From the NCBI RefSeq assembly GCF_050624435.1, contig NC_134539.1, forward strand, positions 48,826,001-48,890,000: a stretch of DNA of 64,000 bases. The letters run 5' to 3'. The notes beneath the pieces were generated by a model that was not told the origin of the DNA, made no database searches, and saw nothing but the letters and a program-made list of their open reading frames with translations. Both the position numbers and the translations under genes were made by a program. This document shows positions 11,691 through 22,222 of the stretch, piece after piece (within the stretch, counting starts at the first letter, position 1; each line of letters begins with the position of its first letter). Origin of the DNA: Tenrec ecaudatus (lineage: Eukaryota; Chordata; Mammalia; Afrosoricida; Tenrecidae).

Positions 11691-13334
11691 GGACAATGCC
11701 ACTGAACAAGGTCACAAAAAATGAGTTTAGTGGTAATTTTAGCTACTATAAAATTTCTTCTTATTCTTTTCAGATCTTACCAGCAAGGGTAGAAGTGACA
11801 CTGAGGATGTAACATGCAGTTCCAAAGACATTTTGACAGTTCAAAGTCTGGGTGAACCAGAATGCAGTGAAAGAGATAGAACTTATTAATAAATTTTTAA
11901 TATTTCCAGTGATTGCCTATGTTTACCTGTGATTTGTATTATAAAACTACAATATATTCTTATATACAATCAACTGTAAAGCAGCTTTCATGTTTACAAT
12001 TTGATTATTATAATAAAACTTGTCATTTCTTTTTCTCTTATTGATTCATTATATTTATTACTATCATTAAATCAGAATCCTGCAAACATCAAAAGGGAAC
12101 ATCATATATAGTCACAAAGATTTAGGAAAGGGAGTGAAGGATATATTAAAAATAGAAAGGGAGTGAAGTAATATTAAAAATAGAAATCTTCAAAAAATAT
12201 AGAAATCTTATATTATTATTGCTTGATAAGTTTGAATATTTTTACCTCAGTACTAACAGTTTGGCTAACCTTTGTTACACTTGTTTCAAATGTATCCTTT
12301 CAGTCCCCTACAATAATCCATCATTCTCTGAGCCCTCGTTATTGTCAGTGTTGGCATACTGCTAAATCCTGAATCCCAGCATCATTTCCTGTTATAGTAA
12401 ATACCAAACTGTATTCCTCTGAATTGTGTTGATGATACAGTTATTAGTGATGTTTATACTTTTATTTTGTTGGTCATCTCTTTAGAACTTTACTAATTTA
12501 TTCATGATAGTGGTATAACTATACTGGCTACTTAGGTATAAGTGAGGATTGTTTTCCAAGTGCATCCTATGACTATATAACTCTAGTTCTAGGTCAACTG
12601 GAGTTCAGACTCATTAAAGTGAATAATTACTTTTCGTTAATACTATTTACTTACAATTAGAATGTGAATAAAAATCATGCTATTTCATAAAACGCCTAAA
12701 ATATTATCTCACCTACAATAAGATCATTACATTTTACCCGGATAGCATTGAAAAAATCACCACTATCAGAGCAGAGACAGCAGGTAAATAAGACTGCATG
12801 TAATTCCTTATGTAGCTGAGAATTTTTTAAAGTTTCAAATTTCTCTTCCAACATCAATTGTTTTGAAGATTTCTAAATACATTTTATTCAATGGTTAGAT
12901 ATCATGATTTTTTAAACTTTAATTTTGAACAAGTTGTATATTTCAGGAAAGTTACAAATGTCATTAACTCCTCTACACATAACAAGCCAACATTCATTAC
13001 ATACAAGACTTCAGAGTTTTCCATTTTCTCCCATTCATAAAATGTAAGTAAAGATAATATTTGTAAGATGCAGTTCAGAAAAAGCAGTCTTTAATGAAAT
13101 TTCATCTAATAAAGGAAATTTTCAAGATATCTACTATATAAATAAGAGAACAATATCTAGAGTAAGCAACCGGAGGGAATATATGAACATGCATACTTTA
13201 TATAAAGAAGATCTTGAGAAGAATACAAGAAAGCTAGAACATTGATTGCATAAACTGGGAGCATGAGAACCCTTTCAGTATTTCAAATGTGAATGTTCAC
13301 CACTAAAAACGAGCCTCTTGAAAATTGCTAAAGA
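11691..13334. other. AT-rich sequence without recognised features
   Basis: About 1.6 kb, strongly AT-rich. No ORF above 60 codons and no repeat that I can name. May be old unique sequence. Confidence 0.5.
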
Positions 13335-13850
13335 CCCTGCATAGCAGGCGCTGCAGGATAGCGCCGACGAGACACGCAACTTTCCTAGTTCCTTAGTGCT
13401 TCTTCTGCCCCACTACCATCATTCCCAGTTCTACCTTACAAATTCTACCTTACAAATCCAGCTAGACCAGAATCCAAGATACATAAACCCATCAGGATCA
13501 GTAATGAGAGTAATGATACCAAGAGGGTGGGGGAGAAAAGAGGAACCAATCACAATGATCGATCCCCCAGGGGGACAAACAACAGAAAAGTGGGTGAAGG
13601 GAGACAGCGATTGGTGTAAGACATTAAAAAAATAATAATTTATAAGTGATCAAGGGTTCCTGAGGGAGAGAAGGTGTGGGAGGGAGGGAGGGAAAAAATG
13701 AGAAGCTGATATCAAGGGCCCAAGTAGTAAGGATATGTTTTGAAAATGATGATGGCAATATATATGCAAATGTGCTTGACACAATGGATGGATGGATGGA
13801 TTGTGCTAAGAGCTGTATGAGCCCCCAATAAAATGATAAAAAATAAAATA
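13335..13850 (+). mobile_element. L1-type 3' end, older copy
   Basis: Sense copy ending in 'gctgtatgagcccccaataaaatgat' followed by a run of A. Contains the 'ctaccttacaa' block twice in tandem near 13,432-13,458, and the 'acagaaaagtgggtgaaggg' block. A short (GGAT)n run interrupts it near 13,786-13,803. Confidence 0.75.
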
Positions 13851-14544
13851 TCCTGGCATAGGAAAAAAAATCTTCTTAGGACAGTGGCACCAGACACTTG
13901 CCAATGATATTGCCTCTATTAAACGCTCAGTGCCATAAAAGGTATGATAGTAGTTAAGAACACTGAAGTAGAGTCAGACTTTATGACTCTATCAATTACT
14001 AGCTATCATCTCCTTATAATTGATATTGTAGAACTAAATTATTGTATGAATAGTCTAGCTTGATGATGAGTTGAAATGACATAGCTAATAGGCCAGCTTT
14101 TTTTTTTTTTTTTTTTGGGGGGGGGGACTCTCTGGAAGAGTGGGATACAGCTTTGACTGTTATACTACGTAGCATACATGGAATGGAATGTTTTTAAAGC
14201 TGTAGAGTCTGCAGTCCCTGAAATAAAACCACCCCATTTGTTGTTTCCTAAGCCAGTTACAAAACTAGCACTATAATCAGTGTAGTTCCCTTCTTCCCAT
14301 TTAAACCTGGAGCTTAACATGTCCTGAGTGAAACATGGTCAGGAAAATCCACACTTCTCCACGAGGAGAAAACTATGGGAGCTTTGTGAGGAGTGTTGAG
14401 TTCTTGGTTGAGCTGGCTAATCTGCTAGAGAAGAAGCTACTGAATCAAGGCCCTGGAACTCATCACTGGTTGCTCAGGCTTGAATTAATGACCTTTGGAG
14501 GCTGTCACAAAGATGGAGGATGTCCTTCTTTTCTTTGCCTTAAG
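13851..14544. other. Mostly unannotated; poly(T)/poly(G) run
   Basis: A run of about 19 T followed by about 10 G lies at 14,098-14,127. This may be the reversed A-tail of an unrecognised insertion. The remainder is unassigned. Confidence 0.45.
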
Positions 14545-14835
14545 TTGTTAGCCAGGACGTCCAGTATGATGTTAAATAGGAGTGGGGACAGGGGGCATAT
14601 ATGTCTGGTTCCCTTTTTCAGTGAGATTGTATTTCTTTTCTTCATTGACTACCACGTTGGCTGTTGGTCTTTCATATATAGCTTGTTTAATATTGAGGAA
14701 TTTTCCTACCATTCCTATCTCTTCAGTGTCTTAAATAGGAATGAGTGTTGGCTGTTGTTGAACGCTTTTTCCACCTCTACCAATGTTATCATGTGGTTCT
14801 TATAATTTTTCATGTCAATGTGGCAAACAATACTA
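14545..14835 (-). mobile_element. L1 ORF2 fragment (antisense)
   Basis: The plus strand reads the reverse of an L1 ORF2 RT region: 'gatgttaaataggagtggggacag', 'ttcagtgtcttaaataggaatg', 'gttgttgaacgctttttc', 'atcatgtggttcttat'. The 156-codon plus-strand ORF over it is an antisense reading, not a gene. It directly abuts a sense L1-type 3' end. Confidence 0.72.
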
Positions 14836-15680
14836 ATGGTCTTTCATATATTGAAAGCTGATGGTGCCCGGCTATCAAAAGATATAGCATCTGGGGTCTT
14901 AAAGGCTTCAAGGTAAACAAGCAGCCACCTAGCGCAGAAGCAACAAAGCCCACATGGAAGAAGCACACCAGCCTGTGCGGTCACAAGGTGTTGAAGGGAT
15001 CAGGTATCAGGCATCATCCGAACAAAAAGTTTTATCATAGTGAATGAGTGGGGGAGTGTGGAGTGGAGACCCAAAGTCTATTTGTAGGCCACTGGAGATC
15101 CCCTTGCAGAGGGGTCTTGGAAAGGAGATGAGCCAGTCAGGGTGTGATGTAGCAACCATGAAATATACAACTTTTCTCTAGTTCCTAAATGCTTCCTCCT
15201 CCCCCACTATCATGATCCCAATTCTACCTTACAAGTCTGGATAGACAAGAGGATGTATACTGGTACAGATATACTTGGAAACACAGGGAATCTAGGACAA
15301 ATGATCCCTTCAGGACCAGTGGTGAGAGTGGCGATACTGGGAACATAGAGGGAGGGTGGGTTGGAAAGGGGGAACTGATTACAAGGATCTACATGTGACC
15401 TCCTCCCTCGAGGATGGATAACAGAAAAGTGGTGAAGGGAGATGTTGAACAGGTCAAGATATGACAAAATAATAATTTATAAATTATCAAGGGTTCATGA
15501 GGGAGGGGAAGCAGGGAGGGAAGGGGGAAATGAGGACCTGATGCCAGGGACTTAAGTGGAGAGCAAATGTTTTGAGAATGATAAGGGCAATGAATGTACA
15601 AGTGTGCTTTACACAGTTGATGTATGTATGGATTGTGATAAGAGTTGTATGAGCCCCTAATAAAATGATTTTTTTTAAAG
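14836..15680 (+). mobile_element. L1-type 3' end
   Basis: Sense copy running from the 'agctgatggtgcccggctat' module through 'aagcccacatggaagaagc' to 'gagcccctaataaaatgatt' and an A/T-rich tail. With the antisense ORF2 piece just upstream it forms the arrangement expected of a 5'-inverted (twin-primed) L1 insertion. Confidence 0.82.
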
Positions 15681-15869
15681 AAATACCTGCAGCTAACCTC
15701 ACTGGGAGTCTGGGGTGGGGTCAAGCTATTGCTTTATCCTCCAGTGGTTGCATTCTTAACGTAGTCAACCAGTGTTCTATTATTTGGAGAGTGAATTGGA
15801 TAGTCCCCTCAGGGGACACTGGGTGTGTGGTTGTATGCCTGCGAGGATGGCGCTTCACCACCTAATCTC

Positions 15870-16260
15870 CAAGGTAGCCATGGTGGTGTGACCCACACCA
15901 CCTCAGACAGTGTATGGTGGTGCCTGCTGCAACAGGATTGCTGCAGAAGGTGGGTGGGTATACCCGCCTTGATGTAGAGCACCATGAATGGCAGGCAAAA
16001 TTACCCTAGTTGGAGAGATCACTGTCGAGGTTGAGCGGAGGCTCCCACCACAGTGTGAAGAACCACAAAGGGCACAGGCGTTCCCCCAGCCACATGTAGG
16101 GCCTTGGGGATCAGGCGGGAGTTTCCCCAGTCCTTTGAAGGGGAGATTCCCCTAGCCATCTGGGGCTCAGTGGAAGGAAGGTAGGATTTTCTCCAGTAGA
16201 GTGTAAGGCCACTGCATGCAGGTGGGAGCACCCCCAGCTAGAGCAGAGGGGAGTGACCTG
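15870..16260. repeat. Degenerate ~41-bp minisatellite
   Basis: A motif of the form 'ggag-ttcccccag' recurs near 15,953, 15,994, 16,037, 16,078, 16,118, 16,142, 16,183 and 16,224. Most steps are 40-43 bp; one is about 24 bp. Units are strongly diverged. It ends just before the retroviral LTR. Confidence 0.5.
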
Positions 16261-16306
16261 GAGGCCAGCAGTGGTGTTGAAGAAAAAAGGAAGGGGGAAA
16301 ACAGAC

Positions 16307-17035
16307 TGTAAGGTAGCAAAGTGGCGCCAGAAACCAAATCAGTTGAATTTGAGCAAACAGGCTTTATTGGGAAGAAAAACCCAGCCTGGGCAAAGTCCCA
16401 TGGTCCACAGTGTCCAGGCTGAGCAAGTTGTACCCCAGGCTACAGGGGTGGTGCTTATATAGTCAGGGAACATGTGACTGGACTGTCTTGAGTAAGGTGA
16501 CCAGATTTTCACATTGGTAAAGTGGGATACCAGCGGGACAACATTGATAAAACTCATATCCTGGTGAAATAGCCACATGACAGCCTAAAACCATATACCC
16601 TAGCTTGTCGTGCATTCTTTCAAAAACTCGGGACTTTTTAAAAATGACTCGGGAAGCGGGAATAATTGTTAAAAATCGGGACTGTCCCGCCAAAAGCGGG
16701 ATGTCTGGTCACCTTAGTCTTGAGTCCATATAAGGTGAAGTAGTCAGGAATTGGGAGATACAGGTATGTCTGGGTTTCTGTAATTTAATATGTCCTCGTG
16801 GTTCCAAGTATATTCATGCCAGGTGTAGAGCGGCGGGCTGAGAACAAAGAAGATACTAAGCCAAACGGGCTGTAAGTAAAAGAAAGAAAAAAAATTGCAA
16901 ATCTGCTTTACATTAGCCAGCTCTGGTTGCTAGTTGTTTCAGCCAGCTCTGGTCAGCTCTCCACGGTTCTGTAAGTTTCAGATTCACTTGCCGCTTGGAG
17001 CTGGCCTGATCAGGCCAGACATCCGCAACTCTTTG
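16307..17035 (-). repeat. 3' LTR of the class I ERV
   Basis: Read on the minus strand, the LTR ends '...ctaccttaca' at 16,307. It has a TATATAAG box (~16,455), an AATAAAGCC polyadenylation signal (~16,367) and a U3 containing 'gagctgaccagagctggct'. The same ordered blocks occur on the plus strand at 21,585-22,022, confirming that this is an LTR. The outer (U3) edge near 17,035 is approximate. A 224-bp MITE interrupts it. Confidence 0.82.
16493..16716. mobile_element. hAT-like MITE nested in the LTR
   Basis: Inverted ends TAAGGTGACCAGA ... TCTGGTCACCTTA (13 bp perfect) are flanked by a perfect 8-bp duplication, gtcttgag, at 16,485-16,492 and 16,717-16,724. The 8-bp TSD indicates the hAT superfamily. 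The corresponding LTR at 22 kb lacks the insert, giving an empty-site comparison. Non-coding. Confidence 0.93.
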
Positions 17036-18230
17036 GTGATAGGGGCAACGACTCTTCTGACTACTTCCTGCGGGTACTGGTATGTCGTGGGAGGGGCTTA
17101 TGGGTTGGGAATGCCTGGCTCCTGTGGGAAAGGACTGTAAGGGTGCAATAACATTTGATTAACGACAATATCAGAAATTTCTTGCATTCGGTTGCGAAGA
17201 AAATGCAGCAAACAGGGCACCAGAAGTAGCAGAGTGCAGATGGTTATAAGAGAGGTTATTAAGGGAGCAACCCAACCGATAAATGGATTAGACCACCAAC
17301 CTCCTTGTAAGACGCTAGGGGCCTGACCAGAGAGCTATTTTCCCAACTCATGAAGTTTGTTGATACTGGTTTCCACCAACCTGGATTCATTAACATAACA
17401 GCAACACTCCTCATTCAGGTATATAGGGGTTCCCTCTTTATCGGCTGTTAAGAGGTCTAGGGTTTTCTGTTTTGTAAGGCTACTTGGGCTAGGGATGTTA
17501 ATTGGTGCTGTAAGAGATTTAAAGATAATGCAGTGTCTTTAATTGCTGCTTGCTGTTTGGAGGACCAGCTTTGTGAAGAGCTCAGAGAGTGGGATAGGGT
17601 TCCTGCCCCCATTCCTGAGCTAACTAAGGAAGAGGCTACAGCTAAACTAACCATGACAGGGAGGAACACTGCCCGTGTGTGTCTGGTGGTGCCATGGGAG
17701 GGATTTTGCAGAGCGTTTATTACAGGGACGGTGTGCATATTTAGCTGGATGGGGAAGGAGTGGAAAGTTTTGGGTTTTTTTTTGGTCAGGGTGCCATTGC
17801 ACCAAAAGAATCCACCTGGGGCGGGCATTGAGGGGAAAAGTGAGGTTATTTGCAGTGTTGTTACAACTTGTTCGGGTCGGAATAACAAAATGGCCATTTT
17901 TTTAGCAGTGGATTGTAGAACAGAGGAACTTTAATTACTGGTGGAAAGGCATCTGTTTTTTCCATGTAGTTAAACAGTTGAGATAAAGGTACTGCTGCCA
18001 GAGGAGACCTATGGAGGGCAATACAAAGGAAGCAAAAGGAAAGATTAACCAGGCTGGAATTGTTAAGAAGGGCTGGCCTTTCTTGGATAACGGTGAACTA
18101 AGGAAAAGGTTTTTCCTTGGACCTCTGCTCTATAACCTGTTCTTGAAGTTTTTTTTGTTGGGCTTTCTGGATTAGCCCAGTTTGATCGGCCAGCCAGTGA
18201 GGACGTAAGCAGAATAGATATATAACTTGC
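17036..18230 (-). pseudogene. Degenerate class I retroviral env
   Basis: Remnant of a gammaretrovirus-like envelope gene. The longest frame (17,457-17,897) shows the end of the surface subunit, a basic R-H-T-R cleavage-like site, a hydrophobic fusion-peptide-like stretch and the start of the heptad region. The frame then stops at the TAG near 17,459. The cysteine-rich (CC-type) motif of the transmembrane subunit and a hydrophobic anchor follow in a different frame between about 17,180 and 17,450, with further in-frame stops. Most of the surface subunit upstream is unreadable. The pattern resembles the syncytin/HERV-W/FRD type of envelope, but this copy is broken. Confidence 0.82.
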
Positions 18231-18279
18231 GAGTGGGTTCCGAATTATCAGCCCAGGTTTTGGTAACTATGAACTGCCT

Positions 18280-19050
18280 TCATTGTCTGGGTGACCACAT
18301 TTCTGTATTTACGGAAGGCAGCAGCAGTTTGACTGCTGATGGGGTCGTGAGCATTATGGTGTATGGGCCTTTCCACCATGTCTGGAGTCCAGGGCCAGTC
18401 GCAGGACAAGTTTTTACTAGGACCTGATTTCCTGGGGAGAGGTTAGGGATTGGGTGCCCAGAAAAGGTGTTTCCCAAGTCCACTGTTGGTCTGCGTAGGA
18501 CCTGAGTAAATTGCGGAGCAAAGATAGAGTGGGTAAGTAAACTGAAAGTGGAGTTTCATTCTGAGGCAGAGAATAATTTAGGACAAATGGACAACCGTGT
18601 AGAATTTTAAACGGGCTGAGAACCCTGGGCTCCCTGGAGGAAGCCCAGAGACAGGATAAGGCAACAGTAAGGAGATCTAGCCAAGAGAGGCAGACCTTTA
18701 AGGAGAGCTTAGTTAACTGGGACTTTATAAGTCTGTTGGCATGCTCAACTTTGCCTGATGACTAGGGGCGATAAGGAATACGTATTTTCCAATCCACTTC
18801 CAGGGCAGCTGAGACCTGTTGGGACACTTCCAAAGTAAAGGCTGGGCCATTGTCAGACTGGATAGCGTATGGAAGGCCAAGCTTAGGGATTATAGATTTT
18901 AGGAGAGTTTGAGCAACAACATCTGCTATCTCCCAGCTGGTAGGGAATGCTTCAATCCACCCTGAAAAGGTATCCACCAAAGTTAATATTTAAGATGTTT
19001 AGGTTCAGGCTTGTGCGTAAAATCAGTTGCCCTGTCCTCACCAGGGAGGT
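18280..19050 (-). pseudogene. Degenerate retroviral integrase
   Basis: Minus-strand integrase remnant of the gammaretroviral type. The catalytic core is recognised by T-D-F-T near 19,020, V-D-T-F-S-G-W with E-A-F-P near 18,960, and S-D-N-G-P-A-F near 18,840. The C-terminal domain is seen at 18,280-18,483 (P-G-N-Q-V-L-V-K, W-K-G-P-Y, L-L-T-T-P-S-A-V-K). The blocks lie in different frames and stops intervene. It begins abruptly after the protease remnant with no RT or RNase H between. Confidence 0.87.
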
Positions 19051-19079
19051 GCCCATGGAATTGGTGGAGGATTTTTGGA

Positions 19080-19440
19080 GGCTGAATATTGCTCTGGGAG
19101 GAGAGTCTGGCCCCAGGGTGGCTACAGCGGCAAAAAGGAGATGGGCAGCGTGAGACTGCTGAGGTATTAGGGAAATGGAGGCCTTAAGGCATTGTAAAAT
19201 GTCACGTCCGAGCAGCAGAACAGGACATGAGGGGATTATTAGGAATGAGTGGGAGAAAGGGTATTGGTTTAAAACACAGAGCAAGAAGGCGGTTTTGTTG
19301 GTGTTGAGGAGGTGCCATCAACCCCCATTACAGTGACCGTGGAAGGGAGACTGCGCCTGGCATATGAAGGAAGGATGGAATACGTAGCCCCGTGTCCAAT
19401 AAAACAGAGGTGGACTTACCCACTACCTGGACGGTGATCC
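19080..19440 (-). pseudogene. Degenerate retroviral protease
   Basis: The aspartic-protease active site L-L-D-T-G is readable near 19,395-19,410, with a frame break immediately after it. The distal flap/C-terminal signature (C-P-V-L-L-L-G-R-D-I-L) lies at about 19,185-19,230 in the frame spanning 18,952-19,284. The order, directly downstream of a gag zinc knuckle and upstream of integrase, fits a gammaretroviral pro-pol. Confidence 0.83.
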
Positions 19441-19479
19441 TGGGATCGATCGGCTAGGGTTATTGAGGTATCGAGTGCA

Positions 19480-19760
19480 GGCTCTTTTCAGTCTTTTTCA
19501 GCAAGCTCCAGAAGCTTACCAGCCGGGAAGGACCGTAGTGAGGCTCCAGCTGACCCTGGCTGTTGGGACAGCCGGGGGATGTCCGCGAGCAGACAGACTT
19601 CCAGTGCCCTTTCTGGCGGTGCACCTGGCACAGCTTTGTGGGGGGTTGGGGGTTTGGGCATTGGCAGGCCCAATGTCCATCCTTATTTTACTTAAAACAA
19701 GCCCCCAACAGGGCTGTATCCTGTTTTGTGTGAGGATCTGTCGGCCCCTGCCCTGCAGAC
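19480..19760 (-). pseudogene. Degenerate gag: nucleocapsid zinc knuckles
   Basis: The minus strand carries a C-x2-C-x4-H-x4-C knuckle near 19,650-19,700 (the ...K-D-G-H-W... core) and a second decayed knuckle-like block (C-x-V-H-R-Q-K-G-H-W-K-S-V-C) at about 19,590-19,635. The first frame is punctuated by stops. Just upstream, the frame reads the C-terminal tail of gag. Confidence 0.72.
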
Positions 19761-20580
19761 CTCAGGGCAGCTACCAGAGCCTGAGTATGCAGCACCACTT
19801 TTTGTGGTGGTAAATACTCCAGTAACTCAGAGAGGTTTGTTGGTTTGGGGGTTTTTTTCCCTAGCCAACTGGAACGGAATTCGCCCCCTAACTATGGGCT
19901 ATCGGTGAAACTGTGTTCTTTGTTCTGAGACTGGTGGGTGCCCAGTGCTCTCTGCTGTGTAAAGCCTCTGGGTATGCTCTGGAGAATACCTCTGGCTTCC
20001 TTAGCTTTGACAGCCTTGTTATGTTAATATATGCTAAAGGACAGACTTCTGCAGGTTTGCCTCAGACTTACAGAGGGCCACAGCCTGGAATTGGTAGTCT
20101 TTACCCCCCAAAAAATACATTTTCTCCTTTTTATATTGGGCTTGTGGGGCGCCCTGATTGCAGGACTGTTGTGCTGACCCCAGGGGAGCAGGACAAGCCT
20201 ATTAGAGAGGTTTGGATATTTTGGTGGGGTTTTTTTGGGCCAACTGGACCTGAATTTGCCCTCCGGCTATCTGCTGCTATCCATTGTGCTACCTGAAAAA
20301 GCCATCTGACACAGGTAAACATCCCAGTGGCTCTTAGATGGCTGCAGATCTATGGCTACCCACACTGGCAGGCATGGAGCTGGGGCGAGGCCGGAAGGGG
20401 TGGCTGATGTACCAAGTTGGTTCCTGGCACGGAGGGGGAGCCACTGCAAGTGCAGGGTGGCTAGTTGCACCTAGGGAACCCTGGTGTGGGCTCTTGTGAC
20501 TAGCTTCAGAGGTTCTCTTCGAGCCTGGGATTATGACCACTTTTAGACAGCAGTCTGTCACCATCGCCACTTGCTGTGGG
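19761..20580 (-). pseudogene. Retroviral gag/leader region, decayed
   Basis: Lies where matrix, capsid and the 5' leader should be, but it is only ~800 bp and no capsid major homology region is readable. It holds two diverged copies of a ~75-bp block (about 19,830-19,905 and 20,205-20,280, sharing 'agaggtttg', a T-run and 'ccaactgga'). That indicates an internal duplication. Assignment rests on position. Confidence 0.45.
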
Positions 20581-20589
20581 GCTAGGGCG

Positions 20590-21090
20590 CTAGGAGGGTA
20601 TACGGTTTATTTGGACGCGAAAACAGAATTAAAGACCCAATTAACAACATTTTTGAAGCAGGCTTTATTGAGAAGCTTGCAGGCGGGTTCAGCAACTCAA
20701 GGTATTGAGCTAGTGAAGCTGCGCCGTGAAAAAATCCTGGCGGCGTTTTTATGCCCACTGCTGGCAGGCACAGCTGGGAAGGATCAAAGCTGGGGAGGAC
20801 CTGCGCACACAGGGGCTTCATAAGGGAAGAGGTCATTAATCTTATCTATATGTCAGGGACGAGTAGAGTGGAGTGAACATATCTTCAGGAAACATTCTGG
20901 CTCCAGGACGAGCTGGCTCCAGGAATTTGGGGTTGAGCAGGGGAGGGGAGATCGGTTAGGGGTTAGTTTTGAGAGCTAAGATTGAGGTGCAGGACTCAAA
21001 ATGGAGTCTGTTGTGCCAAGGCCGGACAGAAGGCACGGGCCCAGCAGAGCCCACAAGCTGGCATGATGACCCAAGAGCATTTCAGTGTGT
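20590..21090 (-). repeat. LTR-like sequence at the ERV 5' side
   Basis: The minus strand reads a TATA-like 'gcataaaaacg', then 'aataaagcctgcttc' and a T-rich/GU-rich downstream region, the layout of U3-R-U5. It shares the AATAAAGCCTG core with the 3' LTR, but U3 and U5 are clearly different. The provirus therefore appears to have mismatched LTRs. Ends and PBS could not be fixed. Confidence 0.55.
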
Positions 21091-21584
21091 TCTCAACTTG
21101 CCTTGTGAGTGAAAATACAAAAAATTTGGGGGATCTTGGCTGGACCCTAGTACACTGATTCTGTTTTTAGCCCTTGACCTGCCAATTTTGGTCCCCCTTA
21201 CCTTTTAATTTTCTGGTCTGACAGCAGGAATGGCAGGCAGGTAATTCTACCTGGATGCCATCTTGTCCCAAACCCCCGTTAATTTTATTTTTCTTAAGGA
21301 AACATGATCAGTTATACGAAATAGAACACAAACTTCAAAGAATTCCAAATCAGTTTGGATAAACCTTGGGAGATCCTGATTTTTATCCAATGTGGTACAT
21401 GTGTCCTATGATTATACACCTTACATAGGGTCTGGAAGGACTCACTACTAGTCTCATTTTACATTCAGAGATGGTAAGGTCACCTGACTTTTAAACTAAT
21501 ATCTTTCAGTGTCTCTCTCCAATTATCACTCTTGATGTTTCTCTATCCTCTCTTTTGATCCTCTTTGTGAATCTCTCAATACCA

Positions 21585-22022
21585 GGCTGGCTTCTAGCAG
21601 CAAATGACCTTGAATCTTCCCCACCCGTGCAGACCTGACCAGAACTAGTAGTGAGTGACCTTGAATCTCCCACACACACCTGCGGAGCTGACCAGAGCTG
21701 GCTAATGGCCCACTTTATTCTTGACATGCCGCTCTGCACCCAGCACGAATACACTCGGAACCAGGAAGACACCTTACATTCCAGAAACACGGACATACCT
21801 GAATCTTCCAATTCCTGACTACTTTACCTTATATGGACTCAAAACAGCCTGGTCACATGTTCTCTGGCCATATAAACACCACCCCTGTAGCCTGGGGTGT
21901 GACTCCCCCAGCCCAGACATTGTGGACCGTGGGACTTCACCCAGGCTGGTTTTTCTCCCCATTAAAGCCTGTTGGCTCTAATTCGACTGATTTGGTCTCT
22001 GGCGCCTCTAGACTACCTTACA
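21585..22022 (+). repeat. Inverted partner LTR, same family as 3' LTR
   Basis: Plus-strand LTR with 'ctgaccagagctggct', a TATATAAAC box (~21,870), a 'cattaaagcctg' polyadenylation-like signal and the terminal 'gactaccttaca'. It aligns block by block with the reverse complement of 16,307-17,035 minus the MITE. U3 contains two copies of a ~50-bp unit ('gaccttgaatct...'). Confidence 0.82.
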
Positions 22023-22144
22023 TTATCCTGTTCTTTTATCATCCTATTATATTTTTTAAATGTCTTATGCCTACAAAAATCTTGAACATTAAAATTTTTC
22101 TATAGTAGTACTTGGCTTTCTAACTTTCCCCCTAAAACTCTGAG

Positions 22145-22222
22145 GGGGGTTTCAAAAAATCTATGGGAAAAAAATGGAACAAAAGAAAAATAGAATTTTT
22201 TCGACAAATTTTTGAAGCTCCC
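22145..22222. mobile_element. Short mariner-type MITE
   Basis: About 78 bp, nearly palindromic. It begins 'gggtttcaaaaaatctatgg' and ends with the inverse 'aatttttgaagctccc'. This resembles the 80-bp mariner-derived MITEs common in mammals. TA duplications are not preserved. Confidence 0.55.

Noticed and set aside
14335-14805. 156-codon plus-strand ORF
   Set aside because: Its second half is the antisense of L1 ORF2, and it shows no protein family resemblance.
17457-17897. 146-codon env frame as a captured, domesticated syncytin
   Set aside because: The frame covers only part of env and ends at a stop before the cysteine motif and membrane anchor, with stops and frame changes on both sides.
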